DNA of 64,000 nucleotides, taken from contig NZ_JACYXM010000006.1 of NCBI RefSeq assembly GCF_014843005.1, positions 310,001-374,000 on the forward strand, given 5' to 3'. The notes beneath the pieces were generated by a model. That model saw nothing but the letters and a program-made list of their open reading frames with translations. It was not told where the DNA came from and made no database searches. Source of the DNA: Rhodanobacter sp. DHG33. Lineage in GTDB: Bacteria; Pseudomonadota; Gammaproteobacteria; Xanthomonadales; Rhodanobacteraceae. Positions 1 through 8,492 of the stretch are shown here, piece by piece (the stretch's first letter is position 1; each line of letters starts with the position of its first letter). The position numbers were made by a program, and so were the translations under genes.

Positions 1-2
1 AG

Positions 3-440
3 CAATACCACACCGGCCTGGTGCTGCTGGGCAGCCTGCATAACGGCAGCGCGGACTGGACCCTGGTATCCGGCGGCAAGTCGCAGCGCTGGAACGACAA
101 GGCCGCCACCGAAGACACGCTGATGGCCAACGCCGGCAACGGCGTGGTGGATCGCCTCGGCAGGCAGCTCAACGTGATCGGCTCCACCGTCAACGACGAG
201 CGGCTGTGGGTGAGCGGCCTCGCCAGCGCGATGGACTACGCCAACGTGCTCAATCTGCTGCGCAACGATCCTTCTGTGCGCAGCGTCGCCACCTTGGGGG
301 CGGACAACGACGGCATGCTGTTCGAGGTGAAGTCGGTGATGCCGGCCGACGCGTTGACCGCGAACCTCGCCGCCAGCGGGCGGCTGATCCGCGGCGACGC
401 GCATCCCGATACCGATGCCAGCCTGCGCTGGTTGCATTGA
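3..440 (+). CDS. DUF2066 domain-containing protein, 3' part
   Basis: The reading frame is open from the left edge, so the N-terminal part lies outside the window; about 145 residues remain. The visible piece carries a motif-like stretch 'VSGLASAMDYANVLNLL' followed by alternating hydrophobic strands, which resembles the C-terminal part of DUF2066 proteins. In Xanthomonadales these sit immediately upstream of a PerM-type permease and hda, which is the order seen here. The function of DUF2066 proteins is unknown; full-length members are usually exported. The family call rests on this resemblance and on gene order, not on a domain search. A 260-base gap without an evident gene separates it from the permease. 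Confidence 0.65.
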   Translation, partial: QYHTGLVLLGSLHNGSADWTLVSGGKSQRWNDKAATEDTLMANAGNGVVDRLGRQLNVIGSTVNDERLWVSGLASAMDYANVLNLLRNDPSVRSVATLGADNDGMLFEVKSVMPADALTANLAASGRLIRGDAHPDTDASLRWLH

Positions 441-700
441 GGCGTGGCTGCACGTAGCGTCATGCATGACGACATTGCCATTCCCGCCACGCTGCGCGCG
501 GAACGCCCGAAGGGCGGCCCCGGGCAGGGCGGCACCACCGAATGACCCGATTTACTTGGTGTTTCCATGCGAAATGGATGCTCGCATCTCCCTGCGGTGC
601 GCTCGTCCTTCCGGCCGGTTCAGCTGTTCGCCAGCGGCATCGGCAGTCGCAGGCATGACGCCTCGAAACGAGGGGCAAGCATGATGTATTGGGGAACGCC

Positions 701-1888
701 TTGACTCACGAGAACCATCGCCGCTGGCAGATGCTGGCGATCATCGCGATCCTCGCCCTCGTGCTGTGGCGGCTGGGGCCGATGCTGATGCCGTTCGTGA
801 TGGCGGCGATGCTGGCCTACCTCGGCGATCCGCTGGCGGACCGGCTGGAGCGCCTGCGCATGAGCCGCAGTCTGGCGGTAAGCATCGTGTTCCTGGTGCT
901 GATCCTGCTGCTGGCGGGGGCGTTGCTGCTGCTGATCCCGCTGATCTCGCGCCAGGTCGAGAACCTGATCCAGAACGTGCCGCGCTACGTGGACTGGGCC
1001 GAACACACCGCTTGGCCGTGGCTGCAGGTCAAGCTGCACCTCGATCCGCGCACCTTCGACAGCGACCGGATGATCGCCACGATCAAGGAGCACATCGGTT
1101 CGGTGAGCGGCATCGCCGGCCAGGTGCTGGGCAAGGTGTCGCGCTCCGGGCTGGGCTTCGTGCTGTGGCTCACCAACCTGGTACTGATTCCGGTGGTGAC
1201 GTTCTACCTGCTGCGCGACTGGGACCGGCTGGTGGCAGCCATCGACCGGCTGCTGCCGCGTTCGATCGAGCCGACCGTCGCCTATCTCGCGCGCGAGTCC
1301 GACGCCGTGCTGGGCGCCTTCGTGCGCGGCCAGTTGCTGGTGATGCTTGCGCTGGGCGTGTACTACGGCGGCACGCTGTCGCTGGTGGCCGGCCTGTCGG
1401 TGGGCGTGCTGATCGGCATGGTGGCGGGCCTGCTCAGCTTCGTGCCCTACCTTGGATTCATCACCGGCTTCGGCGCTTCGATCATCGCCGCGCTGGTGCA
1501 GTACGGCGACTGGAGCCACGTGCTGATCGTCTGCGCCGTATTCGTGGTCGGACAGTTGCTGGAAGGCTATGTCCTGGTACCCAAGCTGGTCGGCGAGAAG
1601 ATCGGCCTGCATCCGGTGGCGGTGATCTTCGCAGTACTGGCCGGCGGTGAGTTGTTCGGTTTCCTCGGCGTGCTGCTGGCGCTGCCGGCCGCTTCGGTGG
1701 TGATGGTGCTGCTGCGCTACCTGATGGAGCGCTACCGGCAGAGCGAGCTGTATACCGAAGAGGGCGAGGCCGATCCCGCCATCCACGAGGTGGAGGTCGC
1801 GATCGAAGTCGCCGTGGGAGCGTCGGGCGGCTTGAAGACCGTGAACGTGACCGAGGCGGCTTCGGACGATCCGTCCCCCAAGCCATGA
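701..1888 (+). CDS. AI-2E family transporter / PerM-like permease
   Basis: Predicted inner-membrane protein of about 395 residues with a hydrophobic N-terminal pair of helices, a soluble segment (roughly residues 70-140), and a cluster of helices after residue 145. This matches the PerM/YhhT/TqsA family. The segment 'GLLSFVPYLGFITGFGASI' is the typical conserved P-x-x-G-rich region. Members export varied small molecules or ions (AI-2, Na+/H+); the substrate here cannot be told. I chose TTG at 701 because GGGGA lies six bases upstream; a TTG at 689 would put the only purine-rich site 13 bases away. The stop overlaps the hda start in ATGA, so the two are translationally coupled. The tail after residue 350 is acidic and not conserved. 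Confidence 0.85.
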   Translation: MTHENHRRWQMLAIIAILALVLWRLGPMLMPFVMAAMLAYLGDPLADRLERLRMSRSLAVSIVFLVLILLLAGALLLLIPLISRQVENLIQNVPRYVDWAEHTAWPWLQVKLHLDPRTFDSDRMIATIKEHIGSVSGIAGQVLGKVSRSGLGFVLWLTNLVLIPVVTFYLLRDWDRLVAAIDRLLPRSIEPTVAYLARESDAVLGAFVRGQLLVMLALGVYYGGTLSLVAGLSVGVLIGMVAGLLSFVPYLGFITGFGASIIAALVQYGDWSHVLIVCAVFVVGQLLEGYVLVPKLVGEKIGLHPVAVIFAVLAGGELFGFLGVLLALPAASVVMVLLRYLMERYRQSELYTEEGEADPAIHEVEVAIEVAVGASGGLKTVNVTEAASDDPSPKP

Positions 1889-2571
1889 TTCCCCAGCTGC
1901 CGCTCGCCCTGCGCTGGCCGCGCCGCCAGCGCTTCGAACATTTCCAGGCCGGTGCCAACGCCGCCGCACTCGCCGCGGTCGAACGGCTGGCGTGCGAACC
2001 CGGCGCACCATGGCTTTATCTGCATGGCCCCGCCGGCAGCGGCAAGAGCCATCTGCTGATGGCAGCCTGCCAGGCGGCCAGCGAGGCGGGGCGCGGCGTG
2101 CAATACCTGCCGCTGGCGAAATTTCCCGATCGGGCCGCCGCGATCCGCGGCGTGGCCGGCGGCGATCTGCTGGCACTGGACGACCTGGGCGCCATTGCGG
2201 GCCAGCGCGAAGCCGAGCACGCGCTGTTCGATCTCTACAACCGCGCCAAAGCGGAAGGCTCGGCCCTGCTGTTTGCCGCCGAAGCCGCACCTGCGCAACT
2301 GGGCCTCGGCCTGCCCGACCTGCGCTCGCGCCTTGGCGCCTGCACGCAGTTCGCGCTGAAGCCGCTGGACGATGCCGAGCGCCGCGACGTGCTCAAGGCG
2401 CAGGCCGGATTGCGCGGCATCGAACTGGACGAAGGCGTGCTCGACTGGCTGTTCGCGCGCCACACCCGCGACCTCGGCGCGCTGCTCGACCTGCTCGACC
2501 GGCTGGATCAGGCTTCGCTGGCCGCGCAGCGGCGGGTGACCATCCCGTTCCTGCGCGAGCTGCTGAAGTAG
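1885..2571 (+). CDS. hda: DnaA regulatory inactivator Hda
   Basis: 228-residue AAA+ protein related to DnaA domain III. It contains a Walker A 'GPAGSGKSHLL' near residue 50, a Walker B-like 'LLALDDLGAI' near residue 95, and an arginine-containing sensor region 'LPDLRSRLGACTQF'. Length and lack of a DnaA DNA-binding domain fit Hda, which together with the DNA-loaded sliding clamp stimulates ATP hydrolysis by DnaA to prevent re-initiation. The N-terminal 'MIPQLPLAL' resembles the clamp-binding motif QL[SP]LPL found at the start of Hda proteins. The start codon overlaps the stop of the upstream permease gene, as is common in this order. Confidence 0.92.
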   Translation: MIPQLPLALRWPRRQRFEHFQAGANAAALAAVERLACEPGAPWLYLHGPAGSGKSHLLMAACQAASEAGRGVQYLPLAKFPDRAAAIRGVAGGDLLALDDLGAIAGQREAEHALFDLYNRAKAEGSALLFAAEAAPAQLGLGLPDLRSRLGACTQFALKPLDDAERRDVLKAQAGLRGIELDEGVLDWLFARHTRDLGALLDLLDRLDQASLAAQRRVTIPFLRELLK

Positions 2572-2607
2572 CCGGATAGATCAACCGCAGACGATGGTGG
2601 ATTCCCC

Positions 2608-2862
2608 ATGCCCGACATCCAGTTCAGCAGCGACGAGAAGGAAATCCTCGTGCGCAAGATCAAGCTCTATTTCACGGAAGAGCTGAAACAGGATATCGGC
2701 CGCTTCGACGCCGAATTCCTGCTGGATTTTTTCGCGGCCGAGGTCGGCGCCTATTTCTACAACCGCGGTCTGTACGACGCTCAGGCCATCCTTTCCAGCA
2801 AGATGGACGAGCTCGGCGAGGCCATTTACCAGTTGGAGCGGCCGACCGAATTCAGGCGATGA
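2608..2862 (+). CDS. DUF2164 domain-containing protein
   Basis: 84-residue cytosolic protein without signal peptide or membrane segments. The sequence 'FSSDEKEILVRKIKLYF' followed by 'ELKQDIGRFDAEFLLDFF' and 'VGAYFYNRGLYDAQ' matches the short alpha-helical DUF2164 family, whose members are 80-90 residues. Its biochemical role is unknown. It follows hda after 36 bases and its stop overlaps the start of the next small frame in ATGA, suggesting co-transcription. Confidence 0.85.
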   Translation: MPDIQFSSDEKEILVRKIKLYFTEELKQDIGRFDAEFLLDFFAAEVGAYFYNRGLYDAQAILSSKMDELGEAIYQLERPTEFRR

Positions 2863-3104
2863 AAGCGCGTTTTCAGCTTGAGCGCTCGGCGGACGGCAGC
2901 TATGAAGTACGCTTGGAATCGGCACCCAAAGGCCTGAGCACCACAGGCATGATGTTGGGAGGCGCGGTCGGGCCGGTGGTGCCGGATGCCACACCGCCGC
3001 TACGGGATGAAGTGGTCGCAGAGCGCCTTGGCGATCCAGGCATCAGGCTATGCGGGCCGTTGCCCCGATCGGCGGTTAAGCCGTCGAGGACGACGGGACG
3101 CTGA
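2859..3104 (+). CDS. small hypothetical protein (doubtful)
   Basis: An 81-residue frame whose ATG overlaps the DUF2164 stop. The first 40 residues look protein-like (charged beta-type 'RFQLERSADGSYEVRLES'), while the last half is rich in Arg, Pro and Gly and resembles translated non-coding DNA. It ends four bases before the convergent suhB stop. It may be a real coupled gene, or a degraded gene whose 3' half has been replaced. I recognise no family. Confidence 0.35.
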   Translation: MKARFQLERSADGSYEVRLESAPKGLSTTGMMLGGAVGPVVPDATPPLRDEVVAERLGDPGIRLCGPLPRSAVKPSRTTGR

Positions 3105-3108
3105 TGCT

Positions 3109-3927
3109 TCAGGCCTTCAGCAGCTCTGGCGTGGCCTGTGCACCGATGGCGTCGGTCATCGCCTTCGCCACGTTGAGGTTGCCGGCGATGATATTGCCGC
3201 TTTCGGGGATGCCGTCGCGGCCGGCGAAGTCGCCATAGCGGCCGCCTGCCTCATGCACCAGCAGCGCGCCGGCAGCCATGTCCCAGGGCTTGAGGCCGAT
3301 CTCGAAGTAACCGTCGTAGCGGCCGGCGGCGGTGTAGGCGAGGTCCAGCGCGGCGGAGCCGGAGCGGCGGATGTCCTCGGCCTGGCCCAGCAGGGCGCGG
3401 GTCATCGCGAGCTGCGTGTCGAGATGGGCGCGCTGGCGGTAGGGGAAGCCGGTGGCGATCATCGCGCCGCCGAGGTTCTCGCGCTTGCCGACGCGGATGC
3501 GGGTGGGGCCGGTACCCTTGTCCAGGTAGGCGCCGTCGCCTTTGCTGGCGGTGAACAGCTCGCCGCGCAGCGGGTCGAACACCACGCCGTAGACCGGCAC
3601 GCCCTTGTCCAGCATGGCGATGGACACGCTGAAATGCGGGATGCCGCGCAGGTAGTTGTGGGTGCCGTCCAACGGGTCGATCACCCAGGTGAGCGGGTTC
3701 TTCTTGCCGATGGCGCCGCTTTCCTCGGCGAGGATGGCGTGATCGGGGTAGGCGCGGCGCAGTTCCTTGACGATCTCTGCTTCGGCCAGCTTGTCGACCT
3801 CGGAGGCGAAGTCCATGCGCTGCTTCTCGACGACGGCGAGGCCGTCGATGCGATTCATGTAGCGCAGGATCACGTTGCCTGCGGCGCGCGCGGCGCGTAC
3901 CGCGATGGTGATGGCGGGTCGGGTCAT
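3109..3927 (-). CDS. suhB: inositol-1-monophosphatase family protein SuhB
   Basis: 272 residues. Metal-binding and catalytic motifs of the inositol monophosphatase superfamily are intact: 'ILAEESGAIG' (first acidic ligand), 'WVIDPLDGTHNY' (D-P-L-D-G-T) and 'KPWDMAAGALLVHEAGG' (W-D-x-x-A-G). The family hydrolyses inositol-1-phosphate with Mg2+; in proteobacteria SuhB also acts with NusA/NusB/NusE in rRNA transcription antitermination. It diverges from trmJ with about 100 bases between the starts, the arrangement known from other gammaproteobacteria. Length and motifs are normal. Confidence 0.93.
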   Translation of the reverse strand: MTRPAITIAVRAARAAGNVILRYMNRIDGLAVVEKQRMDFASEVDKLAEAEIVKELRRAYPDHAILAEESGAIGKKNPLTWVIDPLDGTHNYLRGIPHFSVSIAMLDKGVPVYGVVFDPLRGELFTASKGDGAYLDKGTGPTRIRVGKRENLGGAMIATGFPYRQRAHLDTQLAMTRALLGQAEDIRRSGSAALDLAYTAAGRYDGYFEIGLKPWDMAAGALLVHEAGGRYGDFAGRDGIPESGNIIAGNLNVAKAMTDAIGAQATPELLKA

Positions 3928-4029
3928 GGCTTCGGCTGTCGAAAGAACGGGTTGCGGCCGGCGATTCTAGCAGAGCCGGGCCGCGGGCTGGCGTATCCTA
4001 GGCGGTCTTTAGCTTTGCCGGCGGTGCCC

Positions 4030-4788
4030 ATGACCTCTCTCGACCTCGCTTCCCTGTTCCGCTTCGTGCTGGTGCGCACCTCGCATCCCGGCAATATCGG
4101 CGGCGCGGCACGGGCGATCCGCACCATGGGTTTCACGCGGCTGGAGCTGGTGGCGCCGCAGCGTTTTCCCGACCGCGAGGCGGATGCGCTGGCGGCGAAC
4201 GCGGTGCAGGTGCTGGCCGAGGCGGGCGTGCACGACACGCTGGTCGGGGGGCTTGCAGGGGCGAGCTTCGCGCTGGGCCTGTCCGCACGACGGCGCGGGG
4301 TGAACCTGCCGGAGCTGTCGCCGCGCGAAGGTGCCGCCCAGGCACTGGCCGCGGCCGCCCGCGGCGAGCAGGTGGCCCTGCTGTTCGGCAACGAGCGCAC
4401 CGGGCTAGAGAACGATGAACTGGCGACCTGCCATGCGATGGTGCGCATTCCCAGCGTGGACGATTTCAGCTCGCTGAACCTTGCACAGGCCGTGCAGGTC
4501 ATGGCCTACGAACTGCGCCTGGCGCTGCTGGGCGATGTATTGCCCGAGCCGCCGCCCGAGCACGACGAGCCGCCCGCCGATGCGACGCAGATGGAGCGCT
4601 TCTACGCGCACCTCGCCGAGACGCTGGACGACATCGACTTCCACAAGGGCCGCGAGCCGACCACGATCATGCTGCGGCTGCGCAAGCTGTTCCAGCGCGC
4701 GCAGCCGGACCAGCGGGAGCTGCGCGTGCTGCACGGAATTCTGGCCGACGCACAGCGGATGGCGACGCTGGCGGGCGACAAGCGATAA
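4030..4788 (+). CDS. trmJ: tRNA (cytidine/uridine-2'-O-)-methyltransferase TrmJ
   Basis: 252-residue SPOUT-class methyltransferase. The N-terminal 'VLVRTSHPGNIGGAARAI' (motif 1) and the C-terminal knot motifs 'LLFGNERTGLENDEL' and 'IPSVDDFSSLNLAQAVQVM' identify the TrmJ group, which 2'-O-methylates position 32 of several tRNAs using S-adenosylmethionine. A longer upstream open frame exists, but ATG 4030 gives the conserved N-terminus and the region before it is antisense to suhB. The C-terminal tail after residue 170 carries the usual helical extension ('MERFYAHLAETLDDIDF'). Divergent from suhB. Confidence 0.92.
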   Translation: MTSLDLASLFRFVLVRTSHPGNIGGAARAIRTMGFTRLELVAPQRFPDREADALAANAVQVLAEAGVHDTLVGGLAGASFALGLSARRRGVNLPELSPREGAAQALAAAARGEQVALLFGNERTGLENDELATCHAMVRIPSVDDFSSLNLAQAVQVMAYELRLALLGDVLPEPPPEHDEPPADATQMERFYAHLAETLDDIDFHKGREPTTIMLRLRKLFQRAQPDQRELRVLHGILADAQRMATLAGDKR

Positions 4789-4798
4789 GGGTGGCGGC

Positions 4799-6124
4799 CT
4801 AGCCGTCCGCCTCGTCCGCGGCATCCTGCTTCGGCATGCGCGTCACCAGCAGCTTGTCGATGCGCGCGCCGTCCAGGTCCAGCACTTCAAAGCGGATGCC
4901 CTGCCAGACGAACACCTCGCCGACTTGCGGGATATGGCCCAGCGCGGCCATCACCATGCCTGCAGCGGTGCGGAATTCGTGCTCGGCCTCGCCGGGCAGG
5001 TGGTCGAGGTGCAGCAGCTCGCGCAGGTCGTCCGTGGCCAGGCTGCCGTCGACCAGCCAGCTGCCGTCGGTGCGCTCGACGATGGGCGCGTTTTCCGCGG
5101 TGTCGCCGTGCGCGAGCTGGCTGGCGCCGACCACGGCGGCGAGCAGGTCGTTGACCGTGACCAGGCCCTCGATGTCGCCGTATTCGTCCACCACCAGCGC
5201 CAGCGGCGTTTCGGCGTCGCGGAACTCTTCGAGCAGATCGAGCGCGCGCGCGGTGGCCGGCACATAGAGCGGCTTGGCGAGGTGCTCGAACAGCTGCGGG
5301 CGGCCCTCGGCGAAGGATTGCAGCAGGCGTTTCACTTCGACCACGCCCACCACCTCGCTCTCGTCGCCGCGATACACCGGATAGCGCGAGTAGGGGGTCT
5401 GCCGCAGCACTTCCACGTTGTCTTCGCGCGGCGCGGCCATGTCCAGCCACGCGATGCGCACGCGTGGCGTCATCACGCTGTCCACGCTGCGGTCGCCGAG
5501 GCGCAACACGCGGTTGACCATGGCGTGCTCGTCCGCATCCAGCACGCCCTGCTCGGCGCTCTCGGCCACCAGCAGGCGGATCTCCTCTTCCGTGGCGGCG
5601 GCGTGGCTGTGGCCGCGCACGCCCAGCACGCGCAGCAGCAGGTTGCTGGCGGTGTTGAGCAGCCAGACGAACGGCGCGGTGGCGCGCGACAGCAGCAGCA
5701 TGGGGATGGCCACGATGGCCGACACCTTCTCCGGCGCCGACAGTGCGAGGCGCTTGGGCACCAGTTCGCCGACCACGATCTGGATGAAGGAGATCAGCAC
5801 GAAGCCCAGCACCACGCCGATGATGCGGGCGTAGGGCTCCAGCCACGCGGTGTGGCCATCGTGCAGCAGGGTCGCGATGTGCGCGCCCAGCGCGTCGCCG
5901 GCCACCGCGCCGGTGACCAGCATGATCAGGGTAATGCCGACCTGGATGGTGGAGAGGAAGTATTCCGGATTCTCGGCATGCCGCAGCGCCACGGTGGCGC
6001 GGCGGCTGGCGCGTGCCATCTGCTTGAGGCGGCTCTTGCGCGAGGCGACTAGTGCCATCTCGGACAGCGCGAAGAAGCCGTTGCACAGGGCGAGCACGAG
6101 GACGAGCGCGATTTCGGTCAGCAT
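4799..6124 (-). CDS. CNNM/CorC-type hemolysin-family membrane protein
   Basis: 441 residues. The N-terminal DUF21/CNNM domain (about residues 1-195) contains four hydrophobic helices starting 'TEIALVLVLALCNGFFALSE' and the conserved 'GELVPKRLALSAPEKV'. Two CBS domains follow (about 215-335, including 'SVDSVMTPRVRIAWLD' and 'LVVDEYGDIEGLVTVNDLL'), and a CorC/HlyC domain ends the protein. Relatives (CorB/YfjD/MpfA) are implicated in Mg2+/Co2+ efflux; the label 'hemolysin' is historical. It is convergent with trmJ, ten bases apart, and appears monocistronic. Confidence 0.9.
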   Translation of the reverse strand: MLTEIALVLVLALCNGFFALSEMALVASRKSRLKQMARASRRATVALRHAENPEYFLSTIQVGITLIMLVTGAVAGDALGAHIATLLHDGHTAWLEPYARIIGVVLGFVLISFIQIVVGELVPKRLALSAPEKVSAIVAIPMLLLSRATAPFVWLLNTASNLLLRVLGVRGHSHAAATEEEIRLLVAESAEQGVLDADEHAMVNRVLRLGDRSVDSVMTPRVRIAWLDMAAPREDNVEVLRQTPYSRYPVYRGDESEVVGVVEVKRLLQSFAEGRPQLFEHLAKPLYVPATARALDLLEEFRDAETPLALVVDEYGDIEGLVTVNDLLAAVVGASQLAHGDTAENAPIVERTDGSWLVDGSLATDDLRELLHLDHLPGEAEHEFRTAAGMVMAALGHIPQVGEVFVWQGIRFEVLDLDGARIDKLLVTRMPKQDAADEADG

Positions 6125-6253
6125 CGCGTGGGGCGTGGGGCGGAATGCATGGAGGCAGTTTAGCGGCTAAACCGCGCCGTTACGGGGTGCATGCTGCGAT
6201 GCGAGGTAACTGTCCTGTAACATCGCGGCCATTCGACCCAAGGCGCGACCCGC

Positions 6254-6883
6254 ATGTTTTCACTGCAGACGATCTTCGGCAAAGGCGACAAGTTCTACGG
6301 CCTGCTCGAGCAGAGCGCCGAGGCGGCGCACGAGAGCGCCAAGGCGCTGCACGCGCTGGTCACCCAGGCCGATCACGCCCCGGTGATGGCCGCGTTCGCC
6401 GCTACCCGCGCGCGCGAGAAATCGCTGGCCGCGAAGATCAGCGAGGAACTGGTGAACACCTTCGTCACCGCGCTCGACCGCGAGGACATCGAGGCGCTGA
6501 ACACCGCGCTGTACAAGATCCCGAAGTCGGTGGAGAAGTTCGCCGAGCGCTACGACATCGTGTCCGTGCGTCTCGAAGGCGTGGATTTCGGCCAGCGCGC
6601 GCTGGTGCTGGAGCGTTCCACCATGGTGGTGGCCGAGATGATCGGCGAGCTGCGCCGCGGGCTGCGCATCGACCCCGTAAAGAAGCTGCAGGACCGCCTG
6701 CAGACGCTGGAGTCGGAGGGCGACCGCATGCTGCTGGCGCCATACCGCACGCTCTACGTCGAAGGCAACGACGCGATGAAGGCGATGCTGGCGAAGGATC
6801 TGTTCGAATTGATCGAGAAGGCCATCGACAAGTGCCGCGACGTCGGCAACATCGTCTACTCGATCGTGCTGAAGAACTCATGA
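6254..6883 (+). CDS. DUF47 (PhoU-like) protein, partner of phosphate transporter
   Basis: 209 residues, entirely helical and soluble, beginning 'MFSLQTIFGKGDKFYGLLEQ', the usual N-terminus of DUF47/TIGR00153 proteins. These are relatives of PhoU encoded directly upstream of Pit transporters and are thought to modulate phosphate uptake. Its stop codon overlaps the pit start (ATGA), so the two are surely co-translated. An imperfect inverted repeat (around 6157-6172) lies upstream, but I see no convincing PHO box. Confidence 0.9.
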   Translation: MFSLQTIFGKGDKFYGLLEQSAEAAHESAKALHALVTQADHAPVMAAFAATRAREKSLAAKISEELVNTFVTALDREDIEALNTALYKIPKSVEKFAERYDIVSVRLEGVDFGQRALVLERSTMVVAEMIGELRRGLRIDPVKKLQDRLQTLESEGDRMLLAPYRTLYVEGNDAMKAMLAKDLFELIEKAIDKCRDVGNIVYSIVLKNS

Positions 6884-8004
6884 GCCTCGGACTGGTCGTG
6901 GTGGTGGTGGCGATCGCGCTCGCCTTCACCTACATCAACGGATTTCACGACACCGCCAACTCCATCGCCACGGTGGTGGCGACCAAGGTGCTCACGCCCG
7001 GGCAGGCGGTGCTGCTGGCGGCGGTGACCAACCTGATCGGCGCGCTGTGGGGCACCGCAGTGGCGGCCACCATTGCCGCCGGCATCGTCAACACCGGCGT
7101 GGTGGATGCGGGGCCGCAGCTGCTGATCTGCGCGCTGCTGGCGGCCATCGTGTGGAACCTCATCACCTGGTGGCTGGGCCTGCCATCCAGTTCCAGCCAT
7201 GCCCTGGTGGGTGCGCTGGTGGGCGCGGCGATGGCCGAGGCCGGCGGCCATTTCAATGCGGTGGTCTGGTCGCAGGGCGGCGCGCACTGGTGGTTGGGCA
7301 AGGGCGTGATTCCCAAGGTGGTGGTGCCGATGGTGGCTTCGCCCATCGCGGGCCTGGTGATCGGTTTCCTGCTGATGGGCGGCCTCTATGCACTGCTGGC
7401 GTGGTTCTCGCGCCGCAGCGGCTGGCTCCGGTTGCTGGGTCGCACGCCCTTCGTCAACAGTTTCTTCGGCAAGGCGCAGATCGCCTCGGCCAGCGCGATG
7501 GGGCTGGCGCACGGCATGAACGACGCGCAGAAGAGCATGGGCATCATTGCGCTAGCGCTGGCCAGCGCTACCGCGGCGGGCCAGTTTGATCACCTGCCGG
7601 TGTGGCTGCACTTCCTGCGCATCAGCGGTTCCGCCCACGGCGGCTTCGTGGTGCCGGCGTGGGTGGCGGTGGTATGCGCGCTGACCATGGCCGGCGGTAC
7701 GGCCGGCGGCGGCTGGCGCATCATCAAGACACTGGGCCACAAGATGGTGAAGCTGCACCCGATCAACGGCTTCGCCGCCGAAGGCAGCTCGGCCATCGTG
7801 ATTCTGACTGCCTCGGCATTCGGCCTGCCGGTGTCCACCACCCATGTGGTGTCGTCCGCGATCATGGGCGTGGGTTCGGCCAAGCGTTCCAACGCCATCA
7901 AGTGGTCGGTGGTGGAGCGCATGGTGTGGGCGTGGATCCTCACCTTGCCGATCACTGCGCTGGTCGCGTGGGGTTTCGTCGCGCTCGCCCACCTGGTGGC
8001 TTGA
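6880..8004 (+). CDS. pit: low-affinity inorganic phosphate transporter, Pit family
   Basis: 374 residues, about ten hydrophobic segments. The Pit signature occurs twice, as expected for the internally duplicated family: 'YINGFHDTANSIATVVATK' near the N-terminus and 'GLAHGMNDAQKSMGIIAL' near residue 210. The C-terminal 'GLPVSTTHVVSSAIMGVG' is also typical. It transports metal-phosphate with protons across the inner membrane. The start overlaps the stop of the DUF47 gene. It is convergent with the next gene, one base apart. Confidence 0.93.
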   Translation: MSLGLVVVVVAIALAFTYINGFHDTANSIATVVATKVLTPGQAVLLAAVTNLIGALWGTAVAATIAAGIVNTGVVDAGPQLLICALLAAIVWNLITWWLGLPSSSSHALVGALVGAAMAEAGGHFNAVVWSQGGAHWWLGKGVIPKVVVPMVASPIAGLVIGFLLMGGLYALLAWFSRRSGWLRLLGRTPFVNSFFGKAQIASASAMGLAHGMNDAQKSMGIIALALASATAAGQFDHLPVWLHFLRISGSAHGGFVVPAWVAVVCALTMAGGTAGGGWRIIKTLGHKMVKLHPINGFAAEGSSAIVILTASAFGLPVSTTHVVSSAIMGVGSAKRSNAIKWSVVERMVWAWILTLPITALVAWGFVALAHLVA

Positions 8005-8005
8005 G

Positions 8006-8410
8006 TCAGAACGCGTCGCTGGTGCTGGCGACCAGTTGCTCCAGCTGGTCGCCGAGGCTGCCCAGTTCCAGGATCACGCGCTGCAGTTCGCCCTCATCGA
8101 GCAACTCGTAGGGCCGGTTCTCGCACAGGTGCAGGTAGGGCGCGCCGTCCAGGTCGGCGACGGCGAGAAAACCGCAGCGCTGTTCCCAATTGAAGCGCAG
8201 GCAGCGCTGCGCGTCCGCGCCCGCCAACGGGCCGATGGGCGTGGAAATGCGCAGATAGCGGTGGCCCGACTCCGCCTCCAGTTCGGCGAGATAGATGCCC
8301 TGATGGCGGCCATGGGGCAAGCTCAGGTCGAAGCTGATGAGATAGGGATCGTTCTGGCGCAGCCCGTGCAGGCCGCCCACATGGGAACGCACGGCTTCGA
8401 AGTGATGCAT
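8006..8410 (-). CDS. hypothetical protein, possible CesT/YbjN-like chaperone fold
   Basis: 134 residues, no signal peptide or membrane helix. The pattern of short beta strands flanked by helices ('HRYLRISTPIGPLAG', 'QRCGFLAVADLDGAPYLHLC', then a C-terminal helix rich in Leu and Glu) resembles the small peptide-binding fold shared by YbjN and type III secretion chaperones. That is a guess from the pattern; no type III secretion genes are in the window. It is transcribed alone, convergent with pit and divergent from the alkyltransferase-like gene. Confidence 0.6.
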   Translation of the reverse strand: MHHFEAVRSHVGGLHGLRQNDPYLISFDLSLPHGRHQGIYLAELEAESGHRYLRISTPIGPLAGADAQRCLRFNWEQRCGFLAVADLDGAPYLHLCENRPYELLDEGELQRVILELGSLGDQLEQLVASTSDAF

Positions 8411-8492
8411 GGTCGCTCCCCCAAAGTCTGGTAGATGGCCCTGCTACTCTGACACGTCTGCCAGCCGGCTTGGTCAAGGCTCCGTTATCGCC

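Noticed and set aside
620-2290. Long minus-strand frame over perM and hda
   Set aside because: Rich in Gln, Arg and His with no motif; perM and hda are certain.
2986-4029. Upstream extension of the trmJ frame
   Set aside because: The first 348 codons are antisense to suhB; conservation begins at ATG 4030.
4481-6052. Long plus-strand frame over the CNNM/CorC gene
   Set aside because: Lies antisense to an intact gene whose DUF21 and CBS motifs are clear.
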